From Microcystis panniformis FACHB-1757 (GTDB lineage Bacteria; Cyanobacteriota; Cyanobacteriia; Cyanobacteriales; Microcystaceae): 64,000 nt of DNA. The translations under genes were made by a program, and so were the position numbers. Below are positions 1-9,003 of this stretch, in pieces (position 1 is the stretch's first letter; each line of letters starts with the position of its first letter). Where the stretch lies: contig NZ_CP011339.1 of the NCBI RefSeq assembly GCF_001264245.1, positions 1,364,001 through 1,428,000 of the forward strand, given 5' to 3'. The notes below the pieces were generated by a model. The model searched no databases, was not told the DNA's origin, and was given only the letters and a program-made list of their open reading frames with translations.

Positions 1-1700
1 CCGAAGTTAACGGTCAGGGGAGAACTCAGGTTTAAGTTAGTGCGAGTAAAGGTGTAAACTAAGTTAGTCGTCCCGTCTTCCTGCACACTGGCCGGGCTGA
101 CACTGACGGTTACGGAAGGTAAGTTAGCCCCCGCCAAGGCGTTAAACACATTGAGCCGCTTACCAGAAACCGTTTTCCCGGCAAGGGATGCCAGGGGGTC
201 GCCCGTGTTCATTAAGGCGTTTTTCACCTGTTGGGCTGTCCAGGTAGGATTTTGTGACCACAACAAAGCCGCCGCCCCTGCCACATGGGGACTGGCCATG
301 GATGTCCCTGAAAGGGTCGCGTATCCACCACCAGGAGCTAGACTGTAAATGTCTGAACCAGGCGCACCCAAATCTACGCTGGTTAAGCCATAGTTAGAAA
401 AAGAAGAGAGAGCATCGGTGCGGGTGGTGGAAGCAACACTAACAATGTTGTCAAGGTTGTAGGCAGCGGGATACATGGGATTGATATCTGCGTTAGCCGA
501 ACTATTACCAGCCGCCGCAATAAATAAAGCTCCCGCCTGACCCGCCGCGTTAATCGCATCGTAGAGCGCTTGACTATAGCCTCCACCTCCCCAGGAATTA
601 TTGGTGAGCTTAACTCCTTTGGCCGTCGCATAGTTAATTGCCTTAATGGCATTGGAGAGAGTGCCTGATCCCGTATCATCAAGGAACTTCAGGGGCATGA
701 TTTTGGCATTCCAAGCCACCCCTGTCACACCGACCCCATTATTTCCTTTTCCCGCAATAGTTCCCGAAACATGGGTTCCGTGACCATCAACATCACTGGG
801 GTTATTGTCGTTGTAGGCAAAGTCCCAACCGCGAATGTCATCAACGTAGCCATTGCCATCGTTGTCAATGCCGTCGTTGGCAATTTCCCCTGGGTTTGTC
901 CAGATGTTGCCAGCCAAATCGGGATGATTGTAGTCAACCCCCGTATCAATAACCCCAATCACTAAATTAGGATTGCCGGTTTGAATATCCCAAGCTTCAG
1001 GGGCATCAATATCCGCATCGGGAGTACCGCCACTTTGTCCGGTGTTATGCAATCCCCAAAGTTGATTAAAACTGGGGTCATTGGGGAATGTCGCCTTCGG
1101 AGTAATTGTGCCTTTTGTCAGTATATAGTCGGGTTCAATGTATTCAAAAATCGGATTGGAGCGATATTGTTTCAGAATCTTCTCCACAGAGAGCGACCCC
1201 GATAACTTCCAAATCTCTGCCCCCGTTAGTTTAATCGTCTGGGTGCTGACAGCACCAAAGAGGGACTTAAACTGAGCAACTTGGGTGCTGGCGATCCCCT
1301 GCTTAAACTTGAGAATCAGTTGATTGGGAGCATGGGGGGCAAGGGTGCTAGTTGCTGCCGGTTCTAGCTCTGAGGTGACGGGGTCGGCAGTGGGTACAGA
1401 GGCAAGACTCGACGCTGGACTGTTGGAATAACCAGAAGAGTCAATACTGGGAGAAGCGGGAAAGTCCACTTGACCCGTAGCAGCAGGGGAGACTGGAACC
1501 GTAGGAGCCTCCGAGGAGACTGTAGATGGGGAGGGGTTAGAGTTCAGGACTGCTAAGGGAGAAATTTCCCTCGATACAGTTAAATCGTCGGAACCTGTTA
1601 AATCAAAGGTGATTTGGGAGGCTCCGTCAAAACTCAAAGAATCTGCTAGAGATGACATATCTGTACTAGATAAATTGGAACTTACTTGTGTTGTCTTCAT
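1..1700 (-). CDS. Subtilisin-like serine protease (peptidase S8), 3' end off the window
   Basis: Reads open from the ATG at 1700 to the window edge (566 codons, incomplete). The catalytic triad is visible: Asp252 in VIDTGVDYNHPD, His307 in DGHGTHVSG and Ser467 in GTSMASPHVAG. Residues 1-120 are a Ser/Pro/Ala-rich leader; about 125-205 resemble the inhibitor-type propeptide of fervidolysin-like subtilases (NQLILKFK to FEYIEPDYIL). After the protease domain a Calx-beta-like segment begins (VTVSVSPASVQEDGTTNLV), so a larger extracellular protein continues to the left. No classical signal peptide is obvious; export by a C-terminal signal beyond the window is inference. Probably a secreted or surface protease. 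Confidence 0.93.
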   Translation of the reverse strand, partial: MKTTQVSSNLSSTDMSSLADSLSFDGASQITFDLTGSDDLTVSREISPLAVLNSNPSPSTVSSEAPTVPVSPAATGQVDFPASPSIDSSGYSNSPASSLASVPTADPVTSELEPAATSTLAPHAPNQLILKFKQGIASTQVAQFKSLFGAVSTQTIKLTGAEIWKLSGSLSVEKILKQYRSNPIFEYIEPDYILTKGTITPKATFPNDPSFNQLWGLHNTGQSGGTPDADIDAPEAWDIQTGNPNLVIGVIDTGVDYNHPDLAGNIWTNPGEIANDGIDNDGNGYVDDIRGWDFAYNDNNPSDVDGHGTHVSGTIAGKGNNGVGVTGVAWNAKIMPLKFLDDTGSGTLSNAIKAINYATAKGVKLTNNSWGGGGYSQALYDAINAAGQAGALFIAAAGNSSANADINPMYPAAYNLDNIVSVASTTRTDALSSFSNYGLTSVDLGAPGSDIYSLAPGGGYATLSGTSMASPHVAGAAALLWSQNPTWTAQQVKNALMNTGDPLASLAGKTVSGKRLNVFNALAGANLPSVTVSVSPASVQEDGTTNLVYTFTRTNLNLSSPLTVNF

Positions 1701-2093
1701 CAACACCAACACCCCATTTTCCGAAAATTAATCGGTCAATTACTTGGGGGTGTTGGATTGTTTCTGTTTATGGTTAGGGAAAAGAACTAGCCCAACTTTT
1801 CTGCCTTAGGCTTAAATTTATTGTACACCTGTTATAGACCTGTAATCCTAAATCTGGCAGGGTAAGCGCATCTTAACAATTCTTGACAAAATCAACTTTA
1901 TGTGATTTGCTTACCCAGAGAGCGATTCAGGCATATTTGAGGAGAATTGGCCATCTCAATTGTTGAGCAAAAATCGACCAAATGTGAATATTTCGTAACT
2001 ATTCTGATTGACTGGTATCACTTGAAATGCCCACACAGCAAGCGGTTCACAAAATTGGCTAATTGTCAATAGCGTTTGAGATGCTCTCACCCT

Positions 2094-2627
2094 GCTAAAT
2101 CCGGTTATTAAAAACCGATTATTTATTAAGTACCTAGGCAAAATTATTTACACATGACGATCATTGCCCCGTAAGGGTTTTAGCTCGATCGGGCAGGTAA
2201 TTAATTTTGCATGACTACTTACCTCTTTTCCCTTTTGCCTCTTGCATGAGTGCCTCATCTCAACAAGCAATTTAAATGCGCGGGCAGCTTACCTTTCGAG
2301 AAAAAATTTTTTTGTACAGGGAGTCCTTAAAATAGAAAAGGGAACACACAACCAAATTGCTGGTATTTTTCCTCTGGGCATGGTGGCGCAGTTTATAGAA
2401 TTTAGCTGGAATTTATGAATCATTTTCTGCATTCTTTCACTGTTTTTCCTGATTCTGCCCGAAAATCTCGCTCTTACTCCCTGGGTAAACTGCGAAGACC
2501 CTTAATCTTCCTGTTTACCGTCGGTTGTCTGACTAGCGTGGTCGGTTATCGTTTCTATAATCAGCCGAAATTGGCCGTCGGGACTATTTCCCCCGTCACG
2601 ATTATCGCCCCCGAAGATGCCCGTTTT
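2094..2627 (+). repeat. Upstream copy of a partial tandem duplication (5' flank and 5' end of the 7TM-HD gene)
   Basis: Apart from the MITE at 2127-2221, this stretch matches 3483-3926 almost base for base: the upstream flank, the ribosome-binding region and the first about 71 codons of the 7TM-HD gene. Homology stops abruptly after the codons for PEDARF, where copy 1 runs into TA-module sequence. The breakpoint is clean, which suggests a recombination junction rather than gradual decay. Confidence 0.9.
2127..2221. repeat. TAAGTA-ended MITE (family R7), filled site
   Basis: A 95-bp insertion starting TAAGTACCTAGGCAAAATTA and ending TTTTGCATGACTACTTA, so the ends form an imperfect terminal inverted repeat. 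The paralogous sequence near 3505-3518 lacks it and reads straight from the AT-rich left flank into the TCTTTTCCC right flank, so empty and filled sites are both in the window. The rest of 1701-2414 is AT-rich upstream sequence without a gene I can support. Confidence 0.7.
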
Positions 2628-2639
2628 CATCTTGACTAA
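2415..2639 (+). pseudogene. Truncated duplicate of the 7TM-HD gene N-terminus
   Basis: A 74-codon frame whose first 71 residues equal the N-terminus of the gene at 3714 (MNHFLHSFTVFPDSARKSRS through APEDARF), then three unrelated residues and a stop. It contains the cytoplasmic leader and first membrane segment (about residues 30-48) and no catalytic part. It keeps the same upstream region as the full gene, so it may still be expressed as a short membrane peptide; that is inference. It is most simply a by-product of the partial tandem duplication. Confidence 0.85.
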
Positions 2640-2662
2640 GAATTTGCTGATGAGGACAAAAC

Positions 2663-2983
2663 ATGAGCAAAAATGATCCATTTTTTGAGATTTTAACCCC
2701 TCTTAATTGTACGATCTGCGTCACTGTTACCTATTGGGAAATTATCACCCAGATAAAACATCCTATAATGAAAGGACAAGAAAAATTAGTCCAAGAAACC
2801 CTTAGCCAACCTGATGAAATTCGACGTAGCCGCAGTGACCCTAATGTTTATCTTTTTTATAAACTTCAACGACCAAAACGTTGGCTCTGTGCCATTATCC
2901 GAAAACTCAATGGTGATGGTTTCCTAATTACCACTTATCCCACCGATGCAATTAAAGAAGGGGAAATTTTATGGCAGAAGTAA
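2663..2983 (+). CDS. DUF4258-like putative toxin
   Basis: A 106-aa basic protein beginning MSKNDPFFEILTPLNC. The core (HPIMKGQEKLVQETL, PDEIRRSRSDPNVYLFYK, then RWLCAIIRK and a C-terminal FLITTYPTDAIKEGE) follows the pattern of small DUF4258/RelE-like proteins common in cyanobacteria: a helix, then an R-rich strand, then the ITTYPTD strand. GAGG lies about 9 bases before the ATG. It overlaps the downstream DUF2283 gene by 13 bp, which is typical of toxin-antitoxin pairs. RNase activity is inferred from the fold family. The module sits between the two copies of the duplicated 7TM-HD 5' end. Confidence 0.75.
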   Translation: MSKNDPFFEILTPLNCTICVTVTYWEIITQIKHPIMKGQEKLVQETLSQPDEIRRSRSDPNVYLFYKLQRPKRWLCAIIRKLNGDGFLITTYPTDAIKEGEILWQK

Positions 2984-3186
2984 ACGTTTATTATGATCCG
3001 ATGGGCAATACCTTAACTGTGTGGTTTGGCGATCGCTCTTCAGAATATCTCTGCGAAGAAACCGGCGACGAAGTTATTTTAATGAAAAATCAAAAAGGCG
3101 AAGTTATTGGTTTTGAAAAACTTAACTATAGGATTTCTGAGAACAGGAATCTGAAAATTTCCCTAGAAACCGCCATCCCTCTTTAA
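2971..3186 (+). CDS. DUF2283 family protein, probable antitoxin partner
   Basis: A 71-aa acidic protein. The opening VNVYYDPMGNTLTVWFGD, then E-E-T-GDEVILMKN and GEVIGFEKLNY, is the DUF2283 signature (a small all-beta domain). DUF2283 genes very often follow DUF4258 genes; here the two overlap by 13 bp, implying translational coupling. An antitoxin role is family-level inference with no direct evidence in this sequence. Confidence 0.8.
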   Translation: MAEVNVYYDPMGNTLTVWFGDRSSEYLCEETGDEVILMKNQKGEVIGFEKLNYRISENRNLKISLETAIPL

Positions 3187-3210
3187 ACAATAAAAGCGAA
3201 AAATAACACT

Positions 3211-3322
3211 TAAGTAGCTGGGTTATAATTAAATTAAAAATGGATTTTAGGTTCGATCCCCCTGCCCCCCTTGATAAGGGGGTGTCGATCCCCCCTGCCC
3301 CCCTTGATAAGGGGGGTGTCCA
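3211..3322. repeat. TAAGTAG-ended repeat (family R1), truncated, with tandem C-rich core
   Basis: Begins TAAGTAGCTGGGTTATAATT and contains the R1 core GATCCCCCCTGCCCCCCTTG twice in tandem. The opposite terminal repeat is missing, so the copy looks truncated where it meets the palindrome at 3327. Other R1 copies lie at 7240, 11335, 20207, 20969 and 38872. Confidence 0.75.
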
Positions 3323-3326
3323 TGAG

Positions 3327-3470
3327 TAGAAAACGGGTTTCTCGGAGAAACCCGTTTTCTGTGCTGAAAAAGTACGGGCGAAGCATTCGGATAGAAAATC
3401 TACGGTTTCAGCAATAGGTTATTGCCCGAATGCTTCGCCCCTACAGGATGCGGGCCGATGAAGACGCAGG
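3327..3470. repeat. Palindrome R6 joined to part of repeat family R3
   Basis: 3327-3360 is a near-perfect palindrome (AGAAAACGGGTTTCTC and its complement around GG), also seen twice at 32503-32564. From about 3365 the sequence matches the internal part of the R3 element found whole at 47585 and 61195 (AGTACGGGCGAAGCATTCGG, then its inverted partner ending GAATGCTTCGCCCCTAC). No gene is visible between 3187 and 3713. Confidence 0.7.
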
Positions 3471-3713
3471 GATAGGTTATACTGAATCCGGTTATTAAAA
3501 ACCGATTATTTATTGTCTCTTTTCCCTTTTGCCTCTTGCATGAGTGCCTTATCTCAACAAGCAATTTAAATGCGCGGGCAGCTTAGCTTACCTTTCGAGA
3601 AAAAATTTTTTTGCACAGGGAGTCCTTACAATAGAAAAGGGAACACACAACCAAATTGCTGGTATTTTTCCTCTGGGCATGGTGGCGCAGTTTATAGAAT
3701 TTAGCTGGAATTT

Positions 3714-6061
3714 ATGAATCATTTTCTGCATTCTTTCACTGTTTTTCCTGATTCTGCCCGAAAATCTCGCTCTTACTCCCTCGGTAAACTGCGACGACCG
3801 TTAATCTTCCTGTTTACCGTCGGTTGTCTGACTAGCGTGGTCGGTTATCGTTTCTATAATCAGCCGAAATTGGCCGTCGGGACTATTTCCCCCGTCACGA
3901 TTATCGCCCCCGAAGATGCCCGTTTTCAAGACCAAGAAACCACCGCCCTCAAACGCCAAAAAATTCGGGCTGGACTGCTTCCCCGGCTGAAAAGAGACCC
4001 CCAAACCACCGACCAGATCGAGCGATCGCTGCGAGACACTTTAGGGCAATTAAGTCAAATTAGCCCAATTCTGCGAAAAAATTCCATTTTAATGGGCAGG
4101 AATATTTCTAACGCCACAATGGAAACGCTGCTCACCTTTTCTGCCGCTCAATGGTCAACTCTACAAAGCCGCCTCAACTATGAAGAATCTTTTACAAAAC
4201 CCTTGACAAAAGAACAGGAATATGCTGTTAGCGAAATCCAAGCCTATCGTCAGCGCGTGGCCAAGGGTAACTTTGAGCAATTTATCGATCGATTAGGGCA
4301 ATTACGGCAAATAAAGGAGCAAACCAGCCAAAATTATCAGCATTCCAGCTTAAATAAACTCAAATACGCCGATCTGATCACAGTGGCCCAAATGGGCGAT
4401 CGAGAGTGGCCAAACCTAGAAACAGCCATCCTGCAAGCGAGTCGCCGGATTTTGGTACAAGGCATTCCCCAGGGATTTCCACCAGTCACCTACAGGATAC
4501 CATCGCCGTGCAGATTAGCAGCGATCGCCTAACCAGTCGCCAGCAGTCTTTAGCCGAAAATATCCTTCTAGCGGCCCTGGAGGGACAAGCGAACCTGATA
4601 GAAGATCGGGAGGCAACCAAAGAACAAGCCACTAAAGCGGTGGAAGCGGTAGATATGGTTATGTCTGACGCTCAAGCTGGTCAAATTATCGTTAAAGCAG
4701 GCGAAACAATTACTCAAGCTCAGTTTGTTCTCATCGATGGCTTTGGTTTGAGCGAACGGGGCATTAACTGGATGGGTTTAGGGTCAACGGCAATCCTTGT
4801 CACCAGCGCGATCGGGACTTTTTGCCTCGTTTCCCAGCGTCTCCATCGGCCCCTGCGTCACCGGGATTTTCTTCTCTTGGGTTTACTGAGTTTTACCACA
4901 CCGATCCTAGCGATCGCCCATATTCCCTTTACCAATCTGGCAGCCGTGGGTTTATTACTCAGCAGTTTCTATGGCCCGACTCTGGCCGTCACCCAAGTCC
5001 TCTTAACTGCCGGTCTTTCCCTATTCAGCATCCAAGGCATCAGCGCCGATTTAATCGCCGGGACGATTGGGGGACTATTAGCGGCGATGATAGCGGCAAA
5101 ATTGCGCTCCCGGGATGAATTATCGCTCCTAGGGATGGGAATCGGAGTCAGTCAAGGGGGTGTTTATCTGCTCACTTACCTAATCGTTAGCGCCACGGCC
5201 AGCACGGTCATCTATACTCTACTACCCACGGCGCTCGTCTATGGTCTATCGGGAATAGCTTGGACAGTAATCGCCCTAGGATTATCCCCCTATTTGGAAC
5301 GCTGTTTCGATGTGGTCACTCCCATTCGTCTGGTGGAGTTGTCCAATCCTAATTGTAGTTTGCTCAAACGTTTGGCCACGGAAGCACCGGGTACTTTTCA
5401 ACATACCCTTTTTGTCGCCTGTTTAGCTGAAGCGGCCGCCCGAAAACTGCACTGTAATGTGGAATTAATTCGCACGGGAACCCTTTATCACGATATCGGG
5501 AAAATGCACGATCCTCTCGGTTTTATTGAAAATCAAATGGGTGGCCCGAATAAACACGATGAAATTAATGATCCCTACGTCAGCGCCGAGATTATTAAAA
5601 AGCACGTTAGCGAAGGGTTAGTCATGGCCCGCAGACACGGTTTACCGCGAGTGGTCCGCGATTTTATTCCCGAACACCAAGGCAATCTCTTAATTTCCTA
5701 TTTTTATCAGCAAGCTTTGCAAAAATCCGCCCAAAATGGTCAAGAACTCGTCGATGAGGCGGCCTTTCGCTACGATGGTCCGATTCCCCAATCGCGAGAA
5801 ACGGCGATCGTTATGTTAGCCGATAGTAGCGAGGCCGCTTTGCGATCGCTGAAGGAGGCCTCCCCAGAACAAGCCATGGATATGATCAAAAAGATTTTTC
5901 AGGCCCGATGGCGCGATCAACAATTAGTAGATAGTGGTATTCGTCAGGAGGAATTACCAATTATTGCCGAGGTTTTTGTGCAAGTTTGGCAACAATTCCA
6001 CCATCAACGCATTGCCTACCCAAAAGCAGTTTTAGAAGTCTCCTCAGCCAAAAAAATATGA
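3714..6061 (+). pseudogene. 7TM-HD phosphohydrolase (PgpH-type c-di-AMP phosphodiesterase family), one frameshift
   Basis: Two abutting frames make one gene: residues 1-257 in one frame and the rest in the next, joined near 4478-4486 at the Phe-Pro-Pro codons. Restoring one base gives 782 codons. Order: N-terminal membrane segment (about 30-48), an extracytoplasmic 7TMR-HDED-like region (about 60-360), seven hydrophobic segments (about 370-550), then an HD domain with HTLFVACLAEAAA, GTLYHDIGK and IPEHQG. PgpH-family proteins hydrolyse cyclic di-AMP; activity here is inferred. The final ATGA overlaps the DUF29 gene. The shift could be a true lesion or a sequence error; no other residue looks decayed. 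A partial copy lies just upstream. Confidence 0.85.
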
Positions 6062-6525
6062 AAAAAGATACTTGGCTAAATCAGTTACAATTTCTCTACG
6101 AACAAGATGAACATCTCTGGTTGACTGAAACAATTAAACTTCTCAAGGCCAATCGTCTAGCCGAGTTAGATATTCAACATTTAATCGAGGAGTTGGAGGC
6201 TTTGAGCAAACGGGATAGAAATCGAGTTGAGAGTTTTTTAAGACAGATAATTATTCAGCTTTTGCTGTGGCAATATTGGTCAGAAGAATTTGAATTAAAT
6301 CATCGGCATTGGCAAGGAGAAATAGCCACTTTTAGAGTTCAGCTAAATGGATACTTAAGCACAAATCTAGAAAAATATCTCCTAGATAACCAAAAAAGAA
6401 TCTATCAAGATGCCGTTTTTATTGTTGGGCAAAAAACTGAAATATCTCCTCACAATTTCCCTCTAAATTGTCCCTATTCCCTCGAACAAATGCTTAATAG
6501 GCATTGGTTGCCAGAGCGAAATTAG
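6058..6525 (+). CDS. DUF29 family protein
   Basis: A 155-aa protein beginning MKKDTWLNQLQFLYEQDEHLW, with LIEELEALSKRDRNRVESFL and LLLWQYWSEEFE, the DUF29 pattern. Its ATG overlaps the stop of the 7TM-HD gene as ATGA, so I prefer this start to an in-frame upstream one inside that gene. DUF29 proteins are numerous in cyanobacteria and of unknown function. The overlap suggests translational coupling. Confidence 0.88.
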   Translation: MKKDTWLNQLQFLYEQDEHLWLTETIKLLKANRLAELDIQHLIEELEALSKRDRNRVESFLRQIIIQLLLWQYWSEEFELNHRHWQGEIATFRVQLNGYLSTNLEKYLLDNQKRIYQDAVFIVGQKTEISPHNFPLNCPYSLEQMLNRHWLPERN

Positions 6526-6563
6526 TTAAATCCCACAGGAAAAAATTAAGGATAATTACCAAA

Positions 6564-7211
6564 ATGTTACTAATTACTCTCAACGAAAATACTTTATCTT
6601 TATCTCCAGGCAGTCAAGTTATTTTTCCCCATCAGACTTGGGAAGATTACGAAAGATTGCTGAGTTTACGTCTCCAAAAAACCTATCCAAAACTCTATTT
6701 TAATCGCAAAACTCAAGAAATTAGGCTTATGTCTCCCCTACCAAGTCATGGCAATCGTGTTGATACATTAAGGGATTTAGTAAAAATTATCCTCCGTCGT
6801 CAAGGTAAAGACTGGCAATGTTTTGATCCGATTACCTTGAAAATGCTGGGAGAAGCGGGATTAGAACCAGATACTTGTTTTTATATTGATAATAGACAGG
6901 CAATTTTAGGCAAAGAAAGAATTGATTTAACTGTTGATCCTCCTCCCGATTTAGCTATAGAAGTGGATTTTACTTCTCTGACTGATGTGGGTGCTTATCA
7001 ATTGTTGAAAATCCCCGAATTGTGGGTTTATCGTCGGGAAGAATTAAAAATATATCTGTTAATAGAAGACGGTTATCAAGAAAAGGAAAATAGTCTTCTC
7101 TTTCCCGATATAAATATCAAGAAACTTTTTCCCTATTATGTTGAATTAGGCTGGAATCAAGGTTCTAGTCTTGCTTTACGTCAGTTTGAAGCTTTAGAGA
7201 ATTTTAGTTAA
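6564..7211 (+). CDS. Uma2 family endonuclease-like protein, copy 1
   Basis: A 215-aa protein of the Uma2/DUF820 family, which has a PD-(D/E)XK nuclease fold. The active-site region is visible as EPDTCFYID (about 109-117) and PDLAIEVDFTS (about 137-147) followed by KIPELWVYRR. The chosen ATG matches exactly the start of the second copy at 7345; an in-frame extension upstream would overlap DUF29. Uma2 genes are highly multiplied in Microcystis-like genomes and their role is unproven. See the paralogue for mosaic divergence. Confidence 0.85.
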   Translation: MLLITLNENTLSLSPGSQVIFPHQTWEDYERLLSLRLQKTYPKLYFNRKTQEIRLMSPLPSHGNRVDTLRDLVKIILRRQGKDWQCFDPITLKMLGEAGLEPDTCFYIDNRQAILGKERIDLTVDPPPDLAIEVDFTSLTDVGAYQLLKIPELWVYRREELKIYLLIEDGYQEKENSLLFPDINIKKLFPYYVELGWNQGSSLALRQFEALENFS

Positions 7212-7239
7212 AACACTTTTTGTATAAAAGTGAGCTTAA

Positions 7240-7323
7240 TCCCCCCTTAATCCACGCTTAATAAGGCTTGATCCCCCCTGCCCCCCTTAATAAGGGGGGT
7301 GCCGATAGGCGGGGGGATCTGAC
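7240..7323. repeat. R1 repeat core between the twin Uma2 genes
   Basis: Contains GATCCCCCCTGCCCCCCTTA, AAGGGGGGTGCCGATAGGCG and ends GGGGGGATCTGACAA. It is the internal hairpin-prone core of the R1 element without the TAAGTAG tips, sitting in the spacer of the tandem duplication. Confidence 0.65.
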
Positions 7324-7344
7324 AAACTAAAGATAATTACCAAA

Positions 7345-7992
7345 ATGCTACTAATTACTCTCAACGAAAATACTTTATCTTTATCTCCCGGCAGTCAAGT
7401 TATTTTTCCCCATCAGACTTGGGAAGATTACGAAAGATTGCTGAGTTTACGTCTCCAAAAAACCTATCCCAAACTTTATTTTAGTCGCAAAACTCAAGAA
7501 ATTCGGCTTATGTCTCCTTTACCAAGTCATGGCAAACGTATCAATCTTTTAAGTGATTTAGTAAAAATTATCCTTCGTCGCCAAGGCAAAGACTGGGAAT
7601 GTTTTGATCCGATTACCTTGAAAATTCCGGGGGAAGCGGGATTAGAACCAGATACTTGTTTTTATATTGATAATAGACAGGCAATTTTAGGCAAAGAAAG
7701 AATTGATTTAACTGTTGATCCTCCTCCCGATTTAGCTATAGAAGTGGATTTTACTTCTCTGACTGATGTGGGTGCTTATCAATTGTTGAAAATCCCCGAA
7801 TTGTGGGTTTATCGTCGGGAAGAATTAAAAATATATCTGTTAATAGAAGACGGTTATCAAGAAAAGGAAAATAGTCTTCTCTTTCCCGATATAAATATCA
7901 AGAAACTTTTTCCCTATTATGTTGAATTAGGCTGGAATCAAGGTTCTAGTCTTGCTTTACGTCAATTTGAAGCTTTAGAGAATTTTAGTTAA
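7345..7992 (+). CDS. Uma2 family endonuclease-like protein, copy 2
   Basis: A 215-aa tandem paralogue of the preceding Uma2 gene with the same start, length and motifs. Outside one patch the two proteins are nearly identical; residues about 64-105 carry almost all replacements (SHGNRVDTLRD versus SHGKRINLLSD, DWQCFD versus DWECFD, LKMLGE versus LKIPGE). The last 350 or so nucleotides differ by about one base. This suggests recent duplication with local divergence, or gene conversion of the 3' two thirds. Confidence 0.85.
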   Translation: MLLITLNENTLSLSPGSQVIFPHQTWEDYERLLSLRLQKTYPKLYFSRKTQEIRLMSPLPSHGKRINLLSDLVKIILRRQGKDWECFDPITLKIPGEAGLEPDTCFYIDNRQAILGKERIDLTVDPPPDLAIEVDFTSLTDVGAYQLLKIPELWVYRREELKIYLLIEDGYQEKENSLLFPDINIKKLFPYYVELGWNQGSSLALRQFEALENFS

Positions 7993-8139
7993 TAATCAGG
8001 GCTGGTTATGGTGGTTTTCTCAACTAGACTCAGTGAGACTAACAATTAGAAGGTCATGCCAGCCTGTTAGTGATTGCTCTTGGTTTTACTGAACAAGTTT
8101 TTGCATTGGCGTTGTAATAAACAAGAGAGCGGTTTATAT

Positions 8140-8945
8140 TACCCAAAAAATCTCCACAGACAACATCAAATAAATTTATTTTTATCAATTCAAATACAAG
8201 AAAAAACAACTCTAGCAGTTATCTTAAGGGTGAGGCAGGAAGTCTCTGATTTTAGGAAACACTGGAACCAGAGATGATGCTAAATCCCGTCATTTCGTCC
8301 CTACCACAATTTGGGCATTTTGTCAAAAAAATTTGACTTTGCAACAAAACTACACAAAAATTAGATCAACGTTGTTAGGGGAAAAAAGGGATAATTGGCG
8401 CAAGTGTTTGGTTTGGCTAAAAGGGAAAGTCTAGATTTAGCAATGGTTTCAAGGCAAGCTAGACCTTGAAAAGTCCAAAAAAGCACAGAAAAATCCACCA
8501 TAGCATAATGCAAAATTATACCAGAATCGCTGGAAGTATTGTCAACTCGTAAATAAATAGAAATTATTCTCAATAAATTCTTAAGTAAAAATAAATATTA
8601 CCAATTGTAAATTTAAATATTTTTAAGTATTGAAGGTATTTGCATATAAAATACTTATCATTTTGCCCCGATTGCCTCTAACTTTTCCCTCCCCACAGCA
8701 ATCACCGGGTAAATAGAAAATTTCTCATTCTTTCTCCTAGAGATGAAGTACAAATTAATCCTTACTCATCAAGTATTTTAAGTAGCTGGGTGGAATTAAA
8801 TATAAAATGAACGTAGGTTGGGTTGAAGCATGAAACCCAACGCCCGATTATGTTACGCTACCGCTAACCCATCCTACAAATAATTGTGCCTACCTACTTA
8901 GCAACAATAACTAACCGTATCTATCTGAGAAAGGCTGTAACTACC
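8140..8945. repeat. Long direct repeat, copy 1 (left flank of the antiporter-TrkA cassette)
   Basis: Matches 11512-12360 with small differences, starting ACCCAAAAAATCTCCACAGA and ending near TCTGAGAAAGGCTGTA. It is interrupted here by an R2 repeat (8779-8900) that copy 2 lacks, while copy 2 carries a GGCTCTTC MITE that is absent here. Each copy holds a short minus-strand frame of about 70 codons, but composition and lack of a recognisable domain make it unconvincing as a gene. No supported gene lies in 7993-9003. Confidence 0.88.
8779..8900. repeat. R2 repeat (TAAGTAG-ended, with palindromic interior)
   Basis: Starts TAAGTAGCTGGGTGG, ends GTGCCTACCTACTTA. The interior pairs ACGTAGGTTGGGTTGAAGCA with nearby complementary stretches. 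In the paralogous site near 12316-12326 the flanks join as ATTTTAGCGACAATAACT, so this is an insertion with about TA/TTA duplicated at its ends. Confidence 0.8.
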
Positions 8946-9003
8946 ATAACCTCCGTTATATTGTAAAAATAGTCAAGTTCTTAATTCTCGGTAAAATCGT
9001 CCT

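Noticed and set aside
771..1205. Plus-strand frames opposite the subtilase
   Set aside because: Antisense to a clearly coding gene with an intact catalytic triad.
3250..3262. GGTTCGATCCC-like stretch in R1 repeats, reminiscent of a tRNA T-arm
   Set aside because: No acceptor, D or anticodon arms can be formed around it, and it recurs in every R1 copy.
8361..8573. A 70-codon minus-strand frame, with a close relative at 11907-12113
   Set aside because: It exists because the DNA is a direct repeat; no domain or ribosome site is seen and the C-termini diverge.
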